The position numbers were made by a program, and so were the translations under genes. Below the pieces are notes generated by a model that had not been told where the DNA came from, searched no databases, and saw only the letters and a program-made list of their open reading frames with translations. Shown here one piece after another: positions 12,201 through 34,289 of a stretch of DNA of 64,000 nucleotides (position 1 is the stretch's first letter; every line of letters starts with the position of its first letter). Source of the DNA: Acholoe squamosa (Eukaryota; Annelida; Polychaeta; Phyllodocida; Polynoidae); the NCBI GenBank assembly GCA_949317995.1, contig OX439035.1, positions 77,832,394 to 77,896,393 of the forward strand, in the 5' to 3' direction.

Positions 12201-13080
12201 CAAATAACTCTGGCCTGGGTGAGTCCATGACTTCTGTGAATCTTCCTGTTAATCCCCACTCATGCAATCTCCATTGGACTTAATGGTATGGTAAGTACCA
12301 GTCAGAACAGATTTTCTTTATAATCCCACAAAGTCATACTTGCCATTCATGATGGTGAATTGACTCAGACTTTTAGGTAAAATTTTATGAAATATAGGAG
12401 CCACGGTGCAGGTCATGATAGCAACTCCTAGAGTACAATCCCAAAGATAGTCTGAGCCTCTACAATAGAGCAAATTAGTTAGATAAAACGGGGGATTGAG
12501 TGAATAATATATGTTTGATGCAATGCCAACAAGTAATGCCATATTCATGACGAAGGTAAGACGGATGCGGGTGGGGGAGGGCAGTGTGCTAAAAGACAGT
12601 ACTTGAGGGGCAGTCCCACTATTGTCAAAATCAAGACCCCATTTTAGGGGGAGTGAGTGAATAATAGATGTAATCGATAATCCATCTTGATTATTCTAGA
12701 TATAGACATTTTTTTTCTATGTGCGTAGCATGTGGGTTGGGCAGCTTATGGTGGTAAGAAACAAAATGAAGTTTTGAGTCCTCAGTCGATGGGGTATAGG
12801 TCAACTGCACTTCACTTCATTGTGCCTGGGTCAAATGTCGGCCAGGGGACGGGGATGGGTTGTAAGGACCTCACCTTGTTGTTCTGGACTGCTAGACTAT
12901 TTAAGGAGGTGTGGGGGATGGGTTGTAATGACTTAACCTACCGCCTTCTTAATGTAACTGCTATATCTGATATAATTGTAGCTGGATACATGGGTGTATT
13001 GTTTCGCGTTATGAGCTTGCTGCTGCATATAGATGGGTGTTACTTACATGCACAAAATTGATATAATCAAATGTACTTAG
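12200..13080. other. Non-coding stretch, nothing definable
   Basis: GATGGGTTGTAA with its flank occurs twice (12856-12880 and 12919-12945). No gene supported. Confidence 0.35.
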
Positions 13081-13515
13081 TAAAATCAGTAAAAACCAGT
13101 CAGGTTGTCTCTTTAGATATATTAATGTTAGTTTCAGCATTTTGTGAGTTTTTTTCTAAATCTCAAATCATTAAGTTCCCCTTGTCTCTTTATCAAGCCC
13201 AATTATTAAAATTGTGATTGTGAATTTCAAGTGTGCAGATTACGAATCTGCTTTCATGGTATTTTTCTCAACATGGATCAATTTCTTCTTGTACATTTTT
13301 CTTTCCTTTTGTATATAGTGCTTTTTCTGTTACCCTTATATTTACTGTTTTCTCATCCTTCATCATCTTACATAAATCATTAATCTCATTACCTATGTGT
13401 TGAAAACTGAGAACCTTGTGATCCTAAGGATATCACCTTTATTGTCAGATTTTATCACTCATGTATGATTTGTGACTTGGCAATAAAACACTTTCAAACT
13501 TTAAAAAAAGGAGTT
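13080..13515 (+). other. Poly(A)-type 3' end (LINE or gene 3' UTR)
   Basis: A pyrimidine-rich AT stretch ends ACTTGGCAATAAAACACTTT-CAAACTTTAAAAAAAGG: an AATAAA signal at 13482-13487 followed by a short A run. ACTTGGCAATAAA near a 3' end is common in invertebrate CR1/Jockey-type LINEs, so a 5'-truncated LINE tail is likely, but a processed gene 3' UTR cannot be excluded. No coding part is recognised upstream. Confidence 0.4.
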
Positions 13516-13740
13516 CATAAAACAAAGAAGGTAACCCAACAGTAGACTAGTTAGTGTTGGGTCGAGTATAGAAATGAGAGAAAGACAGTAGCCTATTGGA
13601 GAGGGAGGGAGTTAGAGGGCTGACGAAGACACCATGGCTTTTCCCACAGCCTAACACTGTGCAGCTCGAGGGAAGAGGCCGGCGATATACGTGATGGAAT
13701 TAACAATCCCTCCCTAATGATGCCTCCCCTACACCTAGGT

Positions 13741-13837
13741 CACGTGGCCAATGATGACCAGCCAATCAGGGCCCACTTCCCGACCTGCACTTCACACGTC
13801 GTTTTGACGTCACGTCCGGTCTAAGTGCGCCTGCGCG
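13741..13837. promoter_or_regulatory. Promoter-like motif cluster (E-box, CCAAT, CRE, NRF1-like)
   Basis: CACGTG at 13741, CCAAT at 13749 and 13762 (CCAATCAG), a perfect CRE TGACGTCA at 13805-13812 and TGCGCCTGCGCG (NRF1-like, one mismatch) at 13826-13837, in a local CpG-rich patch of about 150 bp. This is a typical housekeeping-promoter mix. No first exon is recognised on either side, so the transcript it would serve is unknown. Confidence 0.45.
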
Positions 13838-14679
13838 TCGGGCGTGACCCGGATGACGAACGCGGCGGCGTTGTTGGACACTATGGGGGCCAATTGAACA
13901 CAGACCGGTGGAGTATCAAATGTCCCTTCCTGTGCGAGGGATGTATTAATGAATATATCATTGATTGGTGGCACGAGGGGGTAAAGGATTGTCACTGACG
14001 GTTCGCATGACGTCAGTAGAAGAGCTAGATGGCTTAAGGTCACGTGGAAGTAAATGCTGCCCTCTCGTGAGTCATATGGTATTCAGGCCTGCACTGAAGG
14101 GTGTTCTGGCTGTTGATTGGTTTAGAATTAGACAGAAGAAATATTGGTAAAATTATGAAAAAAATCACAGGTGTTCCCAAATAGTTGATAAATGGAATAG
14201 TAGGTGTCTTTTTATATTATGCCAGGGCTTGGGGATTTTATGAGGCATGCAAAAGTTAATCTGGCCAATGGAGATTTTTAGGCACAAAATAGGGTAGAAT
14301 GGCACTCACTGCTGCACATATCATTCCCTTATCTAGAATTTTCAGGGTTAAGCCTATCCAACATTCTGGCACATTGTGTATAAGGGATGAGTTATTCATG
14401 CTATGGTTGGAACTTTTACCAACAAACAGAGGAAATGGATTTAGTTCCCCGTGACTTTCAGGGGTGTGGCATGGCTATATTTATAAAGTGCCTATACAGA
14501 GAATGTAACTATGTGCTGTGGTTGGGGAGAGACTGTAATATCAATAGTTACGCCAGGTGGAACGTCCCTACCGAATGGAGTCAGAAGTCACCACTTGGGC
14601 ACATAGCCTACACCTTTAAGGTGGGCAAACTGACAATACTGAAATCTATAGCAGACATCAGGTGAGGCTCCAATAATGT

Positions 14680-15025
14680 ATCTCTGATAAGGTTGGAGAT
14701 GGTGTCCCTGTGATGCTGTATAGATAACATAGATAACAACATAGCTGCATATCAACAATCCATCATAAATCACAAGGGTTTACCATGTAAAAATCAATCC
14801 TGTTAGATATCAAATTGCACGGCCTCATCAACGTGAAAGTCCGTGTAAGCATGAGAGCATGCTTGATTCAGTAAACAAAACATCTCGATCTTGTCCATGA
14901 TCATAAACAAATGCCTGCCTGTTTAGTGCTATCACCTCCAGTTTATTTTCCTATATGACTGTGTCCCATTTTGTGAGAATAGCTGCAATTCTCTGCAATA
15001 ACCGCGTAGTGGAGCTTTAGCTTTA
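14680..15025 (+). repeat. 350-bp interspersed repeat, copy 2
   Basis: Direct partner of 11835-12200, same orientation, about 2.8 kb apart. Ends near CGTAGTGGAGC in both copies. Confidence 0.7.
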
Positions 15026-15289
15026 GGCCTTCATTGTGGTAGCCCAAAAGTATTTTATGCAATAAAGCTGCTTTATATTAAATGTTTCAATTTGTGACAT
15101 ATCACTTGTGGCATATTGCTACTACCATGGACATAAAAACTCACAATATGTAGGGAAATATGGCGGATTTCATCAGTCATTACAATAAGAAATAGCTAGT
15201 CAAAGGTGGCACACACCATTATAAGAAGGTTTTTTTATTGTATTTTCTTCTGTGAGTATAGCATTACTTATATTTACTTCACACTGAAA

Positions 15290-15745
15290 GCTACAATACA
15301 TAGACAAAGGTGAACGAGAATTGGTCAGCACTGAGGGTTATCACACGAGGCGAAGCCGAGTGTGATAACCCTCAGTGCTGACCAATTCAAGTGCTCCTTT
15401 GTATTTATCTCAAGTTAATTTAGTCAGATATGTTCAAAATTCGATTTATTTGGCATTAGAAATGATTTTATCATCAGTCATTTGAACATTTTGGATGTTT
15501 TCCCTTGCAGTGTGATACGGGTTATCACACTGGGGGGTGTGATACAGAGGTTCTTGGTTAAACCTATGGGGCTCTCGTATTCAACTTGAGATAAAATGTA
15601 TTACCTATACCCATCAGTTATTTGACCGTTTTGGATGTTTTCCCAGGGAGTGTGATACGGGGAATGGTTATCACACTGTGGGGTGTGATACAGAGTTTCT
15701 TGGTTAAGCCTATGGGGCTCTCGTATTCAACTTGAGATAAACCAC
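15290..15745. mobile_element. Foldback/MITE cluster with a 130-bp tandem duplication
   Basis: After the hairpin, a unit containing TTTTGGATGTTTTCCC, GTGTGATACGG, GGTTATCACACT, GGGTGTGATACAGAG, GGTTAA.CCTATGGGGCTC and TCAACTTGAGATAAA occurs twice (15479-15597 and 15614-15741). TTATCTCAAGTT at 15408 is the inverse of AACTTGAGATAA at the unit ends, so the whole block is inverted-repeat based. No coding content. Confidence 0.75.
15318..15388. repeat. Hairpin with perfect 29-bp stem
   Basis: Arms 15318-15346 and 15360-15388 are exact reverse complements; the 13-nt loop GAGGCGAAGCCGA can itself pair GGC with GCC. The perfection implies recent origin or gene-conversion-like maintenance. It is the end of the foldback element below. 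Confidence 0.92.
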
Positions 15746-17627
15746 ATCCTGCTATCAATTGTATATTTATTTGGACCAATCATTATAAATATACACAACG
15801 ATTTCATGGAGGTTTTTATATGTTTTATTTAATAAATAATGGTATTGATAGTTAGGGATAAGTATCAGTATGGCTAAATTCGTTTTTTTTTTGTGGAGTT
15901 TGGCAAATAATTAATGCCAATGCTGCACTCTTACCCGTCATATCAAATCATAAGCATTGGTATGATACATTAAATACACATTTCACTAAAATTACATAAA
16001 TACAGAGAGCAGAATATGTAAATGTATGATTTAATCTCTTAGATTCCATTTTCATTTAAGAGAGCACCCAGTCAATTCACCCACAAACTCAGATATTACT
16101 TATGTTCTCAAATGTAGGTCAAGCGAAAATTCTTCTAGTTTACTTGAGTGTGGCACATCCTTGAAATACTGTTAAGGTAATACAGCTTATCTACTTTTGA
16201 TCATTTCCATGCCACATTTACATTCAAATTAAATAAAAATGATAAGAACATAATTAAATTGATTTTAGATTGATGTTAAATTCATACACATTGAATAATT
16301 CTTTTTTCATCACTTTTGCTGGTCTTCAATCATGGTAGAATACCTGGAATTTGCTCCATCAACATACTTCTTCTTGGTTAAAGGAAAATCATATATATCC
16401 CGAATAGTGTAAAACATCATGATTATTTTCTTATGGTTTTTAAAACCTTTCCGTTAATTTTGGGATCTCCTCAATAACCATAATGATTACAACAATCATT
16501 TTTGACCTCTCTGAAATTATCGTGGCTATTATATCATCTAATTTATTTTAGACAGAGACAAATAATATATCATTAACCAAATCAAGGGTGAATGTACTTT
16601 CAAGTCACAGTGTTTTGAAAGAGCTAGCTTAAAGTTAGTGTCTTTTAACATGTTATTCTCTAGGTCTGCCCTAGATTTGGCACCTTGTCTCCGCTATGGC
16701 ACCGTCAGAAATATCAGGATTAAATACCACATTAATGACAATGAGTCCTTGCCATCATCTATCATATTCTTGAGCACTTAAGATGCAGCGAGTTCACCTC
16801 TCATTCAAATTGATTTCTCTTGTCACCGAGATCATTTTCTGATACGCCGAGCAGGTGAAATCCAGAAAACATTTTGTTACTTGCGTGAGCGTTTCGGCGT
16901 CGTCTTAATAAATTGCCCTTATGATATTTTTGTCTTTCCTATAGTTGACCCATAGCTGTCCTATGTTATATCACTACATTGGGGATGCAGCTACTATCAG
17001 CCAGGTATCCATTAGACAAAAATTCACCTGAGATTGTGGCCATGATAAACCATTAGGTGGTATCGCCTTGTTGGAAAGTGAGGATGGACCGCAAGTACCA
17101 AAAAATCACCCCACTTTCAAAGAATAGAATTAGACCTCTGTGTTAATTTCCCCTTCGTGATGTCAATAAATTGCTACAGTAATGTCAAACCTTTGTGAAC
17201 CATGAGGAAGCAGATATCAGCTAGTGGTTAAAAAATAGTTGTGAGGCAATCAGAATTTATCTAGTATGCTGGAGGTTTTACGTAGTTTTACTATCAACAT
17301 TGTATGTTGAACCAGACCTAGAGTGAGGACGAGCAGGTACAGATAGACCCATGGCTTGCCATGTACGCTTGTGCCTTAATAATAGACATTTCATGTCAAT
17401 TGTATAGTAGTTAAAGAGGCCTGCGTAGCAGATAATTATCACTAGATAGGGTGGATAATCATACTAGGGGAGCTAGCACTAGGCGTCATTGGATGTGGTG
17501 ACCTTCACTATGGACGCGTTGTATGGAAGTGGTCCTCACCTTGTAATTACCACAGGGAGTTGATGAGTGTTCCCAATTGGGATAAGCCTCCAGTAGCCAA
17601 TCTCCGATAGATTCACTACTCATCCCT
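15746..17627. other. AT-rich flank downstream of the stum-like gene
   Basis: About 1.9 kb without a recognisable gene. It probably contains the 3' UTR of the minus-strand stum-like gene at its right part. Confidence 0.4.
16542..16547 (-). terminator. Nearest AATAAA downstream of the stum-like stop
   Basis: TTTATT on the plus strand reads AATAAA on the minus strand, about 1.1 kb past the stop codon. I found no closer AATAAA or ATTAAA. It would imply a long 3' UTR; a chance match is quite possible in AT-rich DNA. Confidence 0.22.
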
Positions 17628-29348
<11,721 letters not shown>

Positions 29349-30001
29349 CTTTATATGGATTTGTTACAATATGTATAAGGGGCGGTCACTTACTGGGGGC
29401 ATATTATAAGGGGTAGTAGGATAAAGCTGCCTAATCATCATTCTGCCTGTCTTCAGATGATATACACAGTTGAGTTCAATGTAACAGTAGTGGGTGTATA
29501 TTCCTCCTGGGCTGTTTACCTATGGTATAACAGAGAGGTCCTCCTGTTGGCGTATAGCTCCACTGGCCGCTATTTACCTGTACTCACATGGAGGAGCGGC
29601 AGGTTCCGTGGTACACTCCTCCTGGTGCTATGTCTAACCACCTTCAAAGGGCGCCCGGAGAAGGACACTCCTCCCGGATCCATGCTTCATGATCCTGATC
29701 AGCCTTGGTCATCTGTACCCTCAGCCATTTGAACTGACCACAAGTCCAACCACCCCCTCAAGATCAAGCCCTTTCAGGGGCTGACCATTCAGTCTTGACG
29801 CGTGTACAGTGAGCTCCGTATGCACTTCTCTAATTAGCTTTCTAAACAGCAAGACGGTCACCCCTACAGCCTAGGCCTTCTTTGCCTGTGTATTTGAAAT
29901 GTTTATTATAGCAGTGTTGAGTCGGTCGGTCGGCCAGGCTTAGGCCATGGTTTAATACTCCTGGCAGGGGTCTAGGCCAGGCGTTAGCCCATTGGCCGCA
30001 T

Positions 30002-30016
30002 GCTGCCCATAGCAAC
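30002..30016 (+). promoter_or_regulatory. X-box-like (RFX) motif upstream of the stum-like gene
   Basis: GCTGCCCATAGCAAC fits GTNRCC-N3-RGYAAC with one mismatch, about 650 bp upstream of the start codon. An inverted CCAAT (ATTGG at 29991) is 10 bp away. RFX factors drive ciliary genes, and Spec3/stum proteins are linked to ciliated or mechanosensory cells, so the pairing is plausible. The transcription start is unknown. Confidence 0.3.
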
Positions 30017-30205
30017 ATGGCCACCGGCCGGCTGACTGTTCCAGCCCAGTGCCACCCACACAGGAGGACACAGACCGACTACGTGCTCCAGTGTATATGT
30101 ACCTGATCCAGTGAAGGCGGCATATACGAATTGCCCTGGTTCAATGTATGGGCTATAATGGTCTCATAGTGCGAGAAGATCGCAGTGCAGCCATTAGGCT
30201 CACAC

Positions 30206-30290
30206 CTGATCCATATGTGACATAGGGACCTTAATGCACCTTGCACGAAGGGCCCTTTTTGCAGATCGTGTCACATATATCCTGGTCAGT
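30206..30290. repeat. Small foldback repeat related to 24460-24555
   Basis: CATATGTGACATAGGGACCTT on the left opposes AGGGCCCTTTTTGCAG and GTGTCACATAT on the right. Same words as the copy in intron 1, in a similar palindromic layout. Confidence 0.5.
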
Positions 30291-31145
30291 CACAGGATAT
30301 GAATGAAAGGATTCAGACCCAGGAGGAGGTGCATGTATCGTTATGGTATATTGGACACTCTGTAATGTATGCTTGTGATGGTGATACAGGGAAAGGGTAC
30401 ATTAGCTTTAATTGTATTTCTCATCTCGTCATGTAAGTGACCTGTTATGGATACACCTAGTAAGAATGTGTGCCAAAAATCAGCGCTGCCAATCCATGTA
30501 GTAATGAGAATGAGTACACTACACTTTACACGTTTTAAACATATGTATTTTGATTGAGCAAAGATGAATCTATGATTTAGAATGTTATCGTATTGCATTT
30601 TGTGCAGACTATATTTTGGTTCAAGGATAAATCCATCCTTTGGGTAATTCTATTAAGCTAATCCCGGTGTAAAGATGCGCACCGTCGGTTTATGCTTCTG
30701 ATTTGATCATGTAAAGGACTCAGGTTGAGTACCTAGGCATCATATGTTTGACAAGGGTAGCAAGGATTCATCTGTCACATAATCAGATTTCTTTTAAGTT
30801 GTTGGCATACAGCTGCTTTTTCTTCAAAGAGATAAATCATAAGAGTTTTAAAATGTGTGATTTCTTGGGAATTTTCAGGGGTATATCTAATTTGCCATAG
30901 ACAGATTTACTCTTGCACTGCAGACCCTATAATTGAACTTATGAAAAACACTATTTGATAACATTAAATTCTTTCGTGCAATATTCTCCCATGCCCGTGC
31001 TTGGCCAAATTGAATGAACAGGGCATTTCAATTAATTATATATTGGATTGAGGAAGGAGAGGGTCCCTAACTGTAACGCTTAATGAGTTAGGATGTGAGT
31101 GTGGACCTTCACATTCCTCAGTGACTAATGCGGTAGGGCATAGGT

Positions 31146-31268
31146 TAACCTAAAGACGTCCACATACCTTGAAATGTCCACCCCTCAAATTTGTCATAAA
31201 ACATTTGACAGTTTTATTTCTATTCTCTGGGGTGGACGTCTCAAGGTATGTGGACGTCTTAAGGTTAA
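31146..31268. mobile_element. Hairpin element with 39-bp arms
   Basis: Arms 31146-31184 and 31229-31268 are reverse complements with about four mismatches; loop 44 bp. Within each arm the word GACGTCCAC (or AATGTCCAC) recurs flanking CATACCTTGA, so the arm is itself a short direct repeat. Confidence 0.8.
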
Positions 31269-32502
31269 TATGCTACGGATTGAGGTTGCTGGTAGAATCC
31301 AAATGCTATGTAAGCAGTGAGAGCATCTTTACAGCATTTTCTCAGGCCTGGCATCTCGATGGAATTTTTTTTTCAATGGTATACACAATAATCTATTATG
31401 CAGCTTGATACAGATCAAATGCGATTGGCCAAATCTTTGTGTAAGTAGAATAATAAAATGAGAGCTGTAGGGGGAGAAATTCGCCACCTCCAACCCTGGG
31501 ATAGGGGGTAGGAAGTCCTCCCTGCCCAAGGGATCTTCCTACGCCTATAGGTATAAGATGGTTTAACGAACAGCACAAACCTGTTGCTGTCAACAAAATT
31601 AGGATAAAGTAGCTCAAAATAGGACACCCAAAATAACTTCAGTTTGCAGAATAAATCTCAACTTCAAAGCCCAATTTTTTTCCATGTTCAGTGACTGAGT
31701 GGTATGGGGAGGGAGGAGGGAGGGTCTTCCAACAGGACAGATTGCACAAACTACAGGGGAGGCGTAAAACACCACATGAGGAATCCGCAGATGCCAGGCT
31801 ACCGTGTTCAAAGGAGGTTTTTGTGCCTTGTGAAGAGTGCCAAATCCTGTCCTCTTCTGTTCAATATTTGTTCCTGAGTTTACCAGGGTAAATGCACCAG
31901 CCCCACCTTAGCAGCCATAATGTAGGGGGATGACCCCTCCTTGGTTGGCGTCGATACTGGCCGGCACTTGAGAGGAAGCTCTGGTCAGCTCTGTCTGTAT
32001 AATGTACGATGAATGGAGGAAGAACGTTTATATTCTTACATTTGATGCACAAGGTATAATCTTTATTGAGAGCTGGAGCAATTAATTACCACACATTTTC
32101 TCATCAAATACAAATAGCTCTCGATTGTCATAATTTGGAGTGGCCATTGAGTATAGGTAAATACATGTGTAATATATTTATCATAACATTTGGAAAATGC
32201 ACGAGTTCAAATTGCTGAATCTGCTCAGGTGTATTTGAGTATAAAAATAACATCTTGAACCCAATCTAAACCCAAATTGTTGAGCCCACTTTAGAAATTA
32301 TCTTTGACCAAATTGAGTAGTTGGCTACCATGGATGACAATTTTGACGTGATGTCCTTTTTTCTCTCTTTCACAGGTAGAGTTACATAGATTTGTGCCTG
32401 GTCATTAGAAACTTCCACATAGTTAGTTCCCAGAGATACCTCCTTAATCAGTTTCATCAAATACAATATCCCATGTACTCGACAGCTGCACAATTATGAG
32501 TA

Positions 32503-32504
<2 letters not shown>
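31269..32504. other. Non-coding stretch, nothing definable
   Basis: Short open frames on both strands without family features; no repeats of note. Confidence 0.35.

Positions 32505-32549
<45 letters not shown>
32505..32549. repeat. (TA)n microsatellite, left flank of the retrotransposon
   Basis: About 43 bp of TA directly abutting the 5' LTR. Together with 41837-41900 it is one microsatellite split by the insertion. Confidence 0.95.
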
Positions 32550-32552
<3 letters not shown>

Positions 32553-32920
32553 GGCGTAGACCGAGTGGACGCCGGTGGATCCCGAAACCATCCTGGTATG
32601 GGGGCGGGGGAAGCCGGCAGAGGCGGAGTCACGTCAGCGCTGCGTAATCATTGTTATCTGGAGGAGCGTCGCCGGCGTCGGTGTATGTGACATACACCAG
32701 CGTCGGTGGACTTACAAGTGTATAAATACTGGAGGTGTCCCACCGGCAGGCAGTCTGGGTTTGGGGTGGCAGCAGAACGCACACACACTTGTCTCCGTCA
32801 GAAGGTTACAAACTTAGATGGTGTGGCAGAGGAAGCCAGGAAATAAAGCATTCTCGTTAATTATACTTGTCAGAGTCACGAGTGGTCATTTCTAATCTGG
32901 AGGAGACTGAAGATGCTACA
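32550..32920 (+). repeat. 5' LTR of the Ty3/Gypsy element
   Basis: 371 bp, starting TGTGGCGTAGACCGAG and ending GATGCTACA (TG...CA ends). Carries a TATAAATA-type box near 32719 and AATAAA at 32842. Confidence 0.92.
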
Positions 32921-32969
32921 TTGGTGACATCGGTGGTTGTTTCTCTATGGATCTACGTAGGATTAGAAG

Positions 32970-34190
32970 ATGGCAGAAGTTAGGATAACTGAACCAGACT
33001 CATTGGAATTGGCAGGAGAGGGAGTTGGTAGAGGGACACTCCTGGAGGTGGTGGACGAGGAGGTGGTGCTATGTAGGCCAGCAGGGTACAGGGCTGACGA
33101 ACAGCACCCCGAAAGGCAGGTGGAGCCCATGGAAAGGGAGTTCCCATGGAGGAGGGCAGAGTTTAGGCAGACACAAGACAAGCCAGTCCAGAAAACGACT
33201 TTTGGTGGCCTTGGGAGAAGGAGGAAGCTGAGGAGGAAGCACCTTGGGGACCTTGGCGGGGCAGAAATAGAGCACAAGGCAGGAAAGAAGTCCGTCATGA
33301 TGCGGTTCGGAGGAAGCTGGATGGGGGACTGGGGGAAGGGTTGGAGGATGAGTGGGAACGGCTCATTGAGGCCCTTGAGACCCTCAGTCAAGCGATGGTC
33401 GGGGGAGCTGACGGGGAATTGGGTGCAAAGGGTAAACCAGTGGTTAAGCCCACCAAATATGATGGGATGGGTGACTTGGGGGACTATCTCAATCACTTTG
33501 ACCTTTGTGTGAAGGTGAACGGGTGGGACGAGGCGGAGGCTGGTATGTTCCTGGGATTGAGTTTATCAGGGGCTGCTAGACAGCTGCTGAATGGTCGGAA
33601 ACCAGCTACCCTGGAGGAGTACACTGAACTCCGAAAGGCGTTGGTGGAAAGGTTCGAGCCGACTAACCAAGAGGAGACTTACAAGGCTGTCCTCCGGACT
33701 CGAGTAAGGAGAAAAGGGGAGGAGTTGCAGGAACTCCGAGAGGACCTGATGAAGTACACCCGGCTGGCATACCCCGAGGCTGACGCAAGGACTACAGATA
33801 CCCCGGTCTTGGACCAGTTTCTGTTGTGTTTAGACAACCCCCTGAGGCAGTGGGTCTATCAATCCCAACCAAAGGACCTGCAGGTGGCCGTCATGACAGC
33901 TGTATGGGCAGGAAACGCAACAGCGGGTGTGAACCGCCGATGCATCAATGAACGAGCATTTGAAGTCTAACACCGACAGGATGGATAGAATGGTGGAGCT
34001 CATTGATCAGTTGGCTAAGAGGATGGAGGAGCCGGCCTTCATCGAAAAGAAGAGGAGGGGTACTACCTGTTATGGGTGTGGCCAGGAAGGACATTTCAAG
34101 AGGGAGTGCCCCAACCGAAAGGGGGGACAGCCCGGGGGTGCCACCGAGCAGGGGGTGGAGACTCCACCCTCAGGAAACTAGAGCCAACCT
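32970..34190 (+). pseudogene. gag region of the Ty3/Gypsy fossil
   Basis: Includes a retroviral-type capsid-like stretch and a CCHC knuckle (CYGCGQEGHFKREC) near 34069-34110. Fossil; not an intact gene. Confidence 0.85.
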
Positions 34191-34289
34191 TTACTCAGGG
34201 CCAGGTACAGGTCGGGGGAAATGGGCCTAGGAATATTATACAAGGGAGGAAAGAGAGAGGCGGTTGCGGTTTGATAGTGGAAGGCAAGG

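Larger units (their letters stand above)
29367..31145. other. Upstream region of the stum-like gene, no other gene seen
   Basis: Presumed promoter and 5' flank of the minus-strand gene. Contains GTCGGTCGGTCGGCC at 29921-29935, the X-box-like site at 30002 and a small palindrome at 30206-30290. No TATA box at a sensible distance stands out. Confidence 0.4.

Noticed and set aside
15318-15388. microRNA precursor or rho-independent-type terminator
   Set aside because: Perfect 29-bp stem inside a foldback repeat; bacterial-type terminators do not apply to this genome.
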